Positions 15,301-27,300 of a stretch of DNA of 64,000 nucleotides are shown here, piece after piece. Source of the stretch: Owenia fusiformis (lineage: Eukaryota; Annelida; Polychaeta; Sabellida; Oweniidae). The stretch is from NCBI GenBank assembly GCA_903813345.2, contig CAIIXF020000005.1, positions 13,149,375-13,213,374 on the forward strand, written 5' to 3'. A program made the position numbers and the translations under genes. The notes below the pieces were generated by a model. The model worked only from the letters and a program-made list of their open reading frames with translations, searched no databases and was not told the DNA's origin. Position 1 is the stretch's first letter; every line of letters starts with the position of its first letter.

Positions 15301-18300
15301 CAGTACACAAGAAAGATAGTAGAATTACCAAGACTTTTGAATTATCTGTAAAACATAAGCTTGGGAGGCCTTTCACTGGACGACTCTATATTTGGCCTAG
15401 TGCTATTACGATTCAAGACGTTACTTGGGTCATGTAATGTAGCATCTCATTGCGAGCATCTTCAGTTTTAGTGGCAAACTTTAACAGGGCAGGGACGACC
15501 TTTGGGTGTTTCCAAAGTGGACACGGTTCTATATTGAACCTTGTATTTGTCTCAGTCGACTAAAACTAACATCATTAGCAGTTCTGTCTTGCCATTCAAA
15601 TTTTTGTACGGAATTTATTTCATGTTTTACGATGTTATTCTAAATTCTTAGTGGCGGAAAATAAAACTACCCACTAACTAAGTATTCGCGTAATGAATCT
15701 AAGCTGTATTTATTCAATATTCTGTGTTTCTCTGGAATAAACGACCTTTGAGAAGCGGATGTCTGGTTTAAATGTAGTCTGGTAAGAAACACCATTTTCA
15801 TTAAATGGGTATGCTTCGGATGAATAAGGCGGCCTAAAAAGAGCATTTTTACTCTATATCATTGATTTAATATTGTTTAGACCAAGCATTCCTAAAGTTT
15901 AATCAGTTCTAGCTTATTTGGATTGGTCTTGCAACGTTTTATGGATCTGAGACCTTTTTTCAAGCTGGAGGGTTTGTGTTTTTGTCATACCATACCAACG
16001 CTCGGCACCATATAACACCAAGAACGTCTCGAATAAATAAAAATTAAATTCCCGGGGCAAATATTTTCGTCCAGTGTAGCGAATAAACTGGCCGGAAGTC
16101 GTCTGAGTTTTGAAAGAAAAAATAAATAAAGTGGGGATCATAAAGAATTGCAAAAGCTATGAAAATTACATGCTGTCGCACATGTAATAAATTCTTACCT
16201 CAGTGTATTCAGTGCTCTATTTTCTCCGTCTGAGTAAGTCCAAATATACTGGAATTTGTGTCCCTAATGACAAATAAGAACTTCAAAAGTTGAAGTGGAT
16301 ATTCACATGTTATGCAGACTCTTCAAATGTTGAGGTGATTTTGTCGCCCGATTGCGCCGGAACGGAGGATTGGCTCCCAGAATGCAACATGACACGTGCC
16401 AGCTTTCAAAATGCTGTTCCGCCATTTTGAAACCTGTCATGAGTAAATACGGTAACTGATGTTGCATTCTGGGAGTCAACCGTCATTGGATAACAAACAT
16501 GGCGATTCATGAAAACATTCATTCGATTTGGTAGGGATTTATCCATTATTTGCAGGTATGAAGCTTTGGATTCATTTATTGTGCTACTTTAGTGAACGGG
16601 AATTATTTTTCTACCGCTTGGGAGAGTTTGAGACACGAAACTTGGAAATTAGCTCATTGTGACAACTAGTGGTCGTTGAGTTTTATTTTTGTCCCCCACT
16701 GTAAATGTCAAAATAATGTCAACTAAACGACAGTTTAAGCCTGTAAATGTAAGTACTCCACTTAACTTTGATTGGGAGGTGCATAATAAAACAAATACCG
16801 GATGATCAGGAGCTGGATATGGCTCGGCTGCCGCCTCGCCCAATATTTTTCTCGAATAGGTATTCTGCCATATCTAGGCTAGCTCCTGATCATCCAGTAT
16901 TTGTTTAATATTTGTTCGCATGATTCCTAAAATGTATGAATAAATTTAAACATTTGTGTTAGACAAGTACATTTGTCTTCTTTATCTGTAGGTTTACAAA
17001 GATGAACCTCTTGGAACTGTTGTTCAAACATCACATTGTCCAGAAGGTCATATCCACTTTGCTCTCAAAAAGATAGGAAGAGATGATATAATAAACCCAA
17101 CGCGTTACTTCGAGAAGCGAAAAATGGAGAGACCACGTTGGGTTCAAAAATGCGATGACTACGAATTAGTATGGCTTGTAAGTCAGATTTGCTTTATGAT
17201 TTGACTGCCATATTTTCGGATCATTTATTCTTCAATGATAAACGCTTTCGTAATTTTATGGAATGTCTACATCTTGAAACAGCAGAAAAATTTTAAATTA
17301 TGAAGATTGTTATGCATATCTACAGGGTGGTCCAAAAAGTGAACCGCTGCAACATGCTATATTTTTCTTAATACATGCGTGAATTCGCTCATAACACCAC
17401 ATGTTGTAGAGAAAGTTAAACAAGATGTTGATCATTTATTTTTAGTTTTGAAAATTAAGTAATGACAAGACTTAAACTAACATACTTGAAAATTAGATAT
17501 TGTGCAAAATTTTACCAATGGGATTCACGGAAGTTGTTGAAACACACTGGGTGATCTTAAAAAGCTTTCAGTGAGAGATATAAGTTTAAAACCCTACAAT
17601 ATGATAAATGGGAAACTTTTTGAGCAGGAAACACATTTCACACTTTCATTGACCATTTTGAAGTAGTTTTAACCGGATGTGTTGCGATTTCATTGAAATC
17701 ATTGATGTGTTGCGATTTCATTGAAAAATATTTTCGTCTAACGTAGACCATATCTTTGGATTACAATGACTTTGCAACTAACAATAGCAGGATGTCAGTT
17801 TTTACACCATAATATGCGGGATTCAAAATCAAACGAAGGGCTGCAGAAAATAAACATAGTGAAAGATGAACATATACTCTTCTCAATAGATCATGAAACG
17901 TTTGTTAAATATTTCTGAAGGATATCATTAAACACACTTTCAGAAATCCAACTCTGCTTCATTCGTTATTTGTTTGGCGATTGGCTGTAATATGTCATCC
18001 TTTGAATTTGGTTTCTTCGAAATGCCCTTTTCAGAACGAAGTGATATCAGAGGGCTCACTTACGAAAGGTCCGAAAGATGTTGATACAACCCCCGATCAG
18101 GAAACTGTTCCAGCATCTGATATGCCAGATACCAGTATGTACTACAATATAGATCTGGATTTCACAGATGTGCTTTTTTATTTTCTAATCACGGTTGGAA
18201 TCGACATTAAAAATTATTTTAAGGGGACTGGAACGGATAAAGCATGTATTTCCTAGACCTTTGGATAGCGGTGTAGATATTGCAAACATCCATCCCACTC

Positions 18301-21300
18301 TCTTGATACAAAACATATTCCCGCACAGGGGCGGATCTGGAAACCAACAAGGGGGGGGGGGCAAATTTCAGGTGAGAGCAAAAAAGTTCCGCGCTTGCGC
18401 GTAAAAAAATTTTGAGCCCCTAAAACCCAAAAGTGGGCCCAAATTTTGAGGCCCATTTTCTTCAAAATTTTGCCTGAAAGTAAAAAATAAGGCCTTAAAA
18501 GGCCCAGTAATGACCAAAAAGGCCCACTTTTTGGAGCCTGAAGGCCTTTTTTGGCTCAAAAATTTTTTTGGGCCCAATTTTTTTTTCTGGGCCCACCCAA
18601 GGGGGGGGGGGGGCGGGCCCCCAGCCCCCCCCCCCCCCCCCCCCCTAATCCGCCAGTGCCGCATGTTATGTATGTATGGATATATACTCATACTTCCCAA
18701 TTGTTTGATTTCTTTTTAGTGTTAATGCAAGAGTTTCAACAGAAGAGCGAAGGGTGGCCGAGCAATATTCTTGATACAACTAAAATTGGTAAATCAGCAA
18801 AATCCCTCATGGAGAACATGGGTGCACCGAAGATCAGCGAGTTTGGTCCGCATCTGCTCAGTTTCAGTGTTAAAAGCTTAAAATTGGACAAAGTGATGAC
18901 GTTTCTTCAAAACTCAAATAACATGGTCATGGCAGAGAGGATATATACACTTATTGAAGACATGCAGGTAACGTGGCAGTTGTTGCATTTGTGATGCAAT
19001 TAATATAATAATATTACTATACAATTTCATTTTCCAGCTTTTCAGAGTTACAAACTTGCCAGCGACTACTTAACTGGCTTCTGATCTGAAACAAAGAACA
19101 AAACAGATTGAAGCAATAAACATTCATTATATACGCTGTGTACTTATCAAAGTAGATTAACCTAATGTGAAAAAGGAAGTTTATGTGTAAAATAAAAATG
19201 ATACAGAAAATCCGCGCTGATACCTTAATGCAATAAGTTACGCAATATTGTGTAACCATTTCACAAACAATAGACCTTTTCAATAAATCCTAACACTATT
19301 TTAATATAGAATGGTATATCAAAGTAGCTAGGGTATAATGATTAGATTGATGATGCCATTTGTTGTACGTAGCTAATTACTTATTGCTAATTTGAAAAAG
19401 TACAACCAATGACATCATCAAAGCAGGGCTTATTTGAAAGGTCTATTAACTTTTTATGGCAGTGATTCATCTTGTACACTCTCTTCTTATCCCTTTTAGA
19501 TAATATGGTGTTAATACTGTATCAAAATACAACATCTTATATTCACGTGATATATCTAACACATAGAAGCGTTTTACAGAATACATACACATACATTTGA
19601 TTTCACACACGGTTCGTTCAAGTTTGCACACACCGTTTGTGTAAAAACACTCTTGTAGGTGTTTACACACAGTTTTTACATCGACTAGAGATACACAAGT
19701 CGAACAAATGTTTAGTTACTCAGGTGAACATTTTTGCTTTCACAAATCATGATGTAAAAATCACACACCATGGTGTTGCATGAATTAGTTTCTAGTTGTT
19801 CGAGATTTTATTCGAAATCTTGGTGACTTTTGAACAGTTCTACGGAGGGTGCCATATTGTAGAAACCAGTATGTAAATGTCACGTGACTTCAAATCTCGC
19901 ACTATGTGAGGTACACGTTATTTGTGACATCATATTCGAGCGGGAACTGTACCATGCGAGTTTGAACGCAAGCGTGTGTAAAATTGACATGTTAGTACGA
20001 AATTTACTTCGATTTGTGTGCAATTCGTTCAGTATTCTATGACATATAACACAATTTGTGTGACATTTCAACATTATCAGTTATCACATGTTTCAGCATG
20101 TGATACTATCAGTTATCACACGTTTCAGCATGTGATACAGGAAATATTCCACGAAAGGTAATACTGTATCATCCACGAAAGCGAAGCTTGAGTGGTGATA
20201 CATTGTTACCCGAGTGGAATATTTCCTGTATCACATAAGCTGAAACGTGTGATGACGATTTTATCACATGTCTAGGAATTTTGAAGCATTTTGATTTGGT
20301 CAGTTATGATTGTGTTCAGTACTTCTGGTAACTATTATAATTTTTGATTTCGCTTTGAAACAATATGACGTCATACCGTTGTATTCGTACTTGTTTGTGA
20401 AATAGTATGACGTCATATTGTTTTCCTTAGCTAGAAGTGATATAATCAGTGACGTCACATCGTTGCTATTGATCATCACTGGTTGCCTCTAGTAACGTGT
20501 GAGACGGCCGTGTGAGACGGGAAAACTCACACGGTAATCAACCAATCAGATTACTGGAATTTTACAGAGCATGTGATAATGCTTTATATGTTTGCAAAGT
20601 GATTCGAGTTAAAGTGTCTCACATATTCGATCAAAACTTGCCATGCAAACATGCTAGTCTACTTTACTGGCCCCCCTTGGGAAGGAAGGACAAAACAAAA
20701 CAAGGAACACAAAACACATTAAAACGTAAACATAAACCAATTAGTCACTTCACTATGAAAGTGAGGGGTGTTAGCAAAGGTATGTTATGGTTCTTGTCTG
20801 CAAGTATCATAACAGTTTTTATGTGAACCAATAGGATTCCTTGGACAATTGGGGTTGGAAGCTATAGCTAGGAACTTTCCCTGGCACCTCACTTTGGACC
20901 AGTACATTAAAGACACAAGAGTACATTAAAGACACAAGTTCTGTTAGACAATTTTTCAAATAAAAAATTCAAAATTAAAAATTAAAAATTTAACGGAGGC
21001 CTTAGGATACAAGTAAGCAGAATTTTAGGACTCCAGGAAAATATAACACGGTTAGTGATTTATTCAATTATTGACTTATGATGTCAGTATGAAGGTTTTG
21101 CTTTTGGGACATTCTTTTGTACCTCGATTAGAAGCATATGTTGAATCTGAAGCTGATTATAAAATCAACAGTAGTTTTGACATTTCTTCAATAGACACTA
21201 AATTTGTTCATGGAGGTTCAACAATATTAAAGATAAGTAAAAGACTTCATCACATAAGGCAATGGTTGCCAGAAATAGTTATATTACAATGTGGAGGAAA

Positions 21301-24300
21301 TGACATTTCCAATGGTTCTAGGCCTGAAAAAGTCGTATTTGAAATTTCAGAATTTGCGACAAAACTTTTATCTTTGGGAGTTAGACAAGTAGTTATCTGT
21401 CAACTCATTAGCCGTTTTAGACTAAGATCAACCAGCAAACTTGATGTTAAGTCATACAATAAAAATGTCTCAATTGCAAACACTTATTTATATCACATCT
21501 GCCAAGTTGAAGATAATATTTTATTCTGGCAACATGATGGATTTAGAAAGGCTGAGACTCCAAATATGGACTATTATTGTGATGATTTGGTGCACCTTAG
21601 TAACAGTGGAAATAGGAAATTATACAAGAGTATAAGAGGTGCTATATTGTTCCTGAAAAATAAATTGCAATAATGTAAGTCAGTTTTGGGTCTCAGCACT
21701 TTTTATTAAGTCAGTTATTTACTTGCTAAATATGTAGATTACTGTTACTTTGTTGATAAAATAATTTGGACTAACAAGTTATGTAATATTTTGACATGTT
21801 ATTGCTATCGATCATACCATGCCTTGCTGTATAATTTCTTTAGACCAATGGGAGCAACTTATTGGCATGCACATTGTGCAACAGGGCTTGAAGGCCTATA
21901 TTGATTATTTATCATATAGACATTTTGTCTACATATTGCCCTACCGGAATGGTTTTATTGCCTTGGGAACAGTGCCCTTGTGGAAGGGATGGGCCATAAA
22001 TACTACGTATTTGTCCATAAATGTTCTGCCCTTTGCGTCGATTTACTTGTGTACTGCAAGTGCTATGACCGATCCTAACATACATTTTGCTATATCTAAT
22101 GCATATATTTATTTTACCATTAACTGCACTTTTCCAGAGGTGTTGATGGAATGTATATATAAGAAAATATTACTGCCACAATTTTATTTGTTTAAGGAGA
22201 TGAGTGGACGTGGCAAAGGACGGAAGCCTAGACGTGGCAGATCAGCAGCCAGACGTCTTTCCAGTGCGGGGACGCAGAGTGGCGATGAGCCTGCCCCTAA
22301 ACGCCCCAGACAGGGGAGCAGCTCTAGTACAGCCTCGGGGAATAATGCGATGGGCAATGGTACAGAAACTCTAGCGTCTGACAAAAATGCCAAGGACACC
22401 CATCCAGAATATGTCACAAAATCAGAACTCAAGAGCATCATTCAAGAGGCAATTGCAGAGTTCGCAGAAACAAGGGAAAGTGTATCTGAAGTACTCGACA
22501 AAAATGAAAAAACTGTTGCTGAGGAACCTGTTGGTAAGATAACTCAGGGGCAAGGGGAGCAAAAGCAATCATATGTAGAAATAGAGTTACCTTTGGATGC
22601 AAGGGTGAGTCTCAAATTGAGACAAAAAATACTAAATGAGGAATTCGTAGAATTTTCTTCCCTTTTAAAAAATGAGATGCATGAGAAACATCAGCTCTCT
22701 ATAAAACACAATGATGAGGGGGATCCTCAGCTTTATTTTGCTCCTCCTGCCTCAAAGAAAGTGTTGTCATTTGGGGAATGGCAACAGGCAATCAGAATAT
22801 ATTCAACAATACTTACATCCCAAAATGCCTCCATCGCATGTGACCTATTGAAATACAATGATACAATTGTCAGGCTCATGCGGATGGAGGGCAACTGGTA
22901 TAAGTACGATGAGGAATTCAGGATGTTGAAGGAAAAAAGGCCTGATATGCCTTGGGGTAATCTACATAATGAATTGTTCATTGTAATGTCAGCTCAGAAA
23001 AAAGATAAAAATGTAGCTTCTCAAAAGCAAAATTTTAGGCATCGGCAGAAGGGTCAGAGAGGGCAATCAAAGAAAGAGAAGAAGTATGGTTTTTGTTGGA
23101 ATTGGAATGAGGGGTCTAATGCATGCTTGTCAGATCCTTGTAAATTTTTACCCCATAAATGTTCAACCTGTGAAGGTAATCATAAGGCGATAAATTGTCC
23201 AAAGTCAAAGCCTCAGGCTCATAGTGGTTCTGGTTCTTTTCGAAGTAAAACAAAAGAGCAAATTTAATCATGAGCAAATTGAGGATGATTTATTGAGCTT
23301 GGAAACTACATCTGTCTTATCAACACCAATTAAGCCAAGTGTTTTGTTTCAATATCTTGAGGGCTATGATGAAAGATCCAGATATTTTCTTTTTCGTGGT
23401 TTCACTAAAGGATTTGACATTATGTGTAAGGAATCAAACATCAAAATCGGCACAAATACACAAAATAGTTCAAATCTCAAATCAGCCAATGACAATGAGC
23501 ATTTGGTCTGGGAAAAGTTAAATAAAGAAATCAAGAAAAATAGAATTTCTGGTCCTCATGATATAAGTGAAAGAATGATAGGTAGTATTTTTGTAAGTCC
23601 ACTTGGGTTAGTTCCTAAAAAGGATCCAAATAAGTTCAGACTCATTCATCATTTGTCATTCCCATATGGTCAATCAGTTAATGATATGATAGATGATGAA
23701 TATTGTTCAGTGCAATATGCAACGATAGACGATGCAGTCAACTTAGTAAGGATACATGGCAGGGGTTGCTATCTGAGTAAAACAGACATAGAAAATGCAT
23801 TTAGATGTTTACCAGTTTCACCAGCTTGTTACAAGTATTTATTCATGAAATTTCGAGGGAAGTACTATTATGATAGAAATCTACCAATGGGATTGAGCAT
23901 TAGTTGCAGGCTGTTTGAAATCTTCAGTTCAGCATTGCAGTGGATTGCCCTTGCAAAAGTGCAAGTTCATGGGGTCATCCATATCTTGGATGATTTTCTT
24001 TTTGTTGCATCTTCATCAGACCAATGCAAGCAAGATCTTGAGGGTTTCATTCAGACTTGTAAACAGATAGGAGTTCCCATTTCCAAGGAAAAAACATATT
24101 ATCCAGAAACAACTCTATCATTTGTGGGAATTGAGATAGATTCAAAACATTTTTGCCTTCGTATCCCGATTGATAAAGTTGATAGGTGTATTCAGAAGAT
24201 CAATGAATTATTAGAAATGAGGAAAATGGGAAAGAAAGCTAAGCTAGTTCAGGTCCAATCTGTCATAGGTCTGTTGAATTTTTGTTGCAAGGTGATACCA

Positions 24301-27300
24301 AGTGGTAGATGTTTTCTCAGGAGGCTTATTAACAGCACAGTAGGCAAAACAAAACCTTATCACAGGGTAAAGATAACAGCCAGTGTTAAATTAGATCTTG
24401 AGATGTGGTTATGCTTCCTGGAGGATTTCAATGGAAGTGCAATATTCTTAGATAACAATTGGATCAGTTCTGATCGTCTCTCGCTATTTTCTGACTCAGC
24501 GTCCACAAAGGGCTTTGGTGCTTTGTTTGGCAATCATTGGTTTTATGGTCAGTGGAATTCTGAATGGTTGGGCTATAATATAGCAGAGATGGAATTATAC
24601 CCCATAACACTTAGCATTGAGATTTGGGGTAGTGAAATGTGCAACAAGTCAATCATCTTTTACTGTGATAACCAGGCAGTTGTTGAGATCATAAATAAAA
24701 TGACTGTCAAACATGACCAGGGAGGTAGGCTTATGTTCTTACTTAGAAAATTAGTCTTGTCATGTTTGAGGCATAACATCTTGTTTAAAGCGGATTGGAT
24801 TCCCACACATGTAAACAAACAATGTGATTTATTATCACGCTTGCAGGTGGAAAGGTTCAAATTGTTGACACCAGCCGCAGACCAAAGAATGACAAAAATA
24901 CCAGATTTGCCAACATTCAGGATATAATAAAAAACGCCAACTCTTTATTAAGTAAAGCCTTGGAACCCAGAACAAAAATTGCTTACAAACATGCGTGGGA
25001 TATGTTAGGACAGTTTTGTATACATTATGGATTTCCATGTATCCTACCAGTACAATCTGATACATTATGTCTGTTTGTATCATACTTGAATAACAAAGGC
25101 TATAAGGGGTCTACAATTACATCATATTTATCGGCTATAGGCTACATGCACAAGATAAATGGTTTTGAAGATCCTCAGAAGTGTTTTTTGATTCAAAAAT
25201 TATTGGTAGGGGCAACTAAAGATAAGAGTTCAGCAGATGCAAGACTACCCATTTCCCTTCCAATATTGCATAAACTGGTTGATGCATTATATAACATCAC
25301 AGAGAATGGTAGTGAATTTTTACTATTCCGGGCAATGTTCTTATTGGCATTTCATGCCTTTTTGAGGGTAGGTGAGATAACAGTAAGGTCAAAGGAAGAA
25401 AGAATAAGAAATTTGATCTTGCAACGACAAGATGTAAAGGTAGTTAAGGAAGTCAATCGAGTCTTTGTAGAACTAACAATTAGACACTTTAAACATAACT
25501 CATAAATAGACCATTCTCAATGACAATTAATGCAAAGGATGATGATAGGTATTGTCCAGTAAGTGCAGTGTCCTCTTATTGTAAACATAAGAAACACGAG
25601 CAAGGTCCAATGTTTATAACAGCTGATATGACAGCAGTTGGTAGGTCACATTTTGTAAGAGTTCTGAACAGAGCTTTGAAGTACATTGGCTTAGACTCAA
25701 CCCAATTCAAGTCTCATTCGTTCCGCATTGGCGCTTGTACTCATGCAGCATCTCAGAACATTTCTGATGCTCGTATTAGAGATTTAGGTAGATGGAATAG
25801 TAATGCATTCAAAAAATATATACGCATTTCTTCAATGTAAGGGTGTAGAGAGTTAGAGTGATCAGTGCGCAAGTCTTCTAACTTCACATGATATATGATA
25901 TCTTAAGTTAATGTTTCTGTTATCTCTGACTCAGAGCTGGGAAACCTCAAAAACACATTGGTCAATTTGTCTTCACAGGGGTGAGGACAATATATCCATT
26001 GAATTTGTCTCATTAGGGCTGTGAGCAATAAATAACTATTTGATTAATGTTTCACCTGTTTAACTGTTAAACAATGAAGGGTGTCAAAACACATTTATGT
26101 AGTTTTTTATAATGACATAAAACTCAGAATAAAATGTATGTACTGAACTGAAAAACATGTATTGTATAAATAATATATGGTGTATGCTTATTTATCTTCA
26201 TAGTATAGGATATCAAGAACGTTTGTATCTTAAATACCTGCATGTTATCATGTATCTTGTAAAATTGGTCTATCATTGGGGTATCATAGGGTTGTTTACC
26301 TCAATTGATGCATCACATACTGTCAAATAATGAAGAATATACTTTGTAAAGGCAAGGGGTTGTCCTTTACTTCTTAGAGTCTTACATATATTATCAACAA
26401 AATTATAACCATTTATATAATCTTATACTTAGTGTTATCTAACAAAGTAGTTTTTTATACCTGTTTATATTTGTGCTCTTGCATAATAGTAAGTGTTTAT
26501 GATGTTATAGACATAGGGTTGTCTATGTCATCATATTCATTATCATTCATTTCTGTTGGTGCGGTTTATTATATTCTCTAGGGCATGACACATGTCTCGA
26601 GTAGGCACCTCCAGTGCCTACCTGAGATATGTGCATATGGCCGTCATGCCATCTATTTTATGTAAAATAAAATTTTGAAGCTTTAAATAAAAGTTCACTG
26701 TGGCCGTCATGCCATCTATTTTATGTAAAATTAATTTTGAAGCTTTAAATAAAAGTTCACGCCAGTGAACCTTAGCACCAACAGATATGATTTATCTTTT
26801 GTTTCATTCTATTATACTGGTGGTGAATATAAAGGTATGTTATGGTTCTTGTCTGCAAGTATCATAACAGTTTTTATGTGAACCAATAGGATTCCTTGGA
26901 CAATTGGGGTTGGAAGCTATAGCTAGGAACTTTCCCTGGCACCTCACTTTGGACCAGTACATTAAAGACACAAGAGTACATTAAAGACACAAGTTCTATT
27001 AGACAATATTTCAAATAAAAAATTCAAAATTAAAAAACCCTCCTCCAACCCCTATCCAACATGCCACCTCTCATCACAAGTTGTAATGTAATGGCTCTGG
27101 TGCCATCTATTGTACTAGTGTGCCGTCATGGCCGTCATGCCATCTATTTTATGTAAAATAAAATTTTGAAGCTTTAAATAAAAGTTCACTGTGGCCGTCA
27201 TGCCATCTATTTTATGTAAAATTAATTTTGAAGCTTTAAATAGGTGAATAGCAAATGTGTATTAGCAGAATACGCTGTGTGCATGAACTAACTCAATATC

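Larger units (their letters stand above)
20776..27242 (+). mobile_element. Ngaro-like tyrosine-recombinase retrotransposon with split direct repeats
   Basis: The element has the order A1 (20776-20981), coding region, B1 (26637-26751), A2 (26831-27036), B2 (27128-27242). A1 and A2 are 206 bp and almost identical; B1 and B2 are 115 bp and almost identical. This A1-ORFs-B1-A2-B2 layout is the diagnostic split-direct-repeat structure of Ngaro-type elements. They lack LTRs and integrase and integrate through a circular intermediate with a tyrosine recombinase. ORFs in order are SGNH hydrolase, gag-like, RT/RNase H and tyrosine recombinase. No target duplication is visible, as expected. The near-identity of the repeats suggests recent insertion, but the recombinase ORF is frameshifted. 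It is sense-oriented inside the host intron. Confidence 0.88.

Noticed and set aside
18368-18719. Proline- and glycine-rich ORFs on both strands
   Set aside because: They are translations of the G/C runs inside the hAT-like MITE.
20512-20826. 104-codon ORF upstream of the Ngaro ORFs
   Set aside because: It runs across the left end of the element into A1 and has no protein-like features.
20776-27242. LTR retrotransposon
   Set aside because: There are no terminal LTRs or integrase; split direct repeats and a tyrosine recombinase define a Ngaro-like element.
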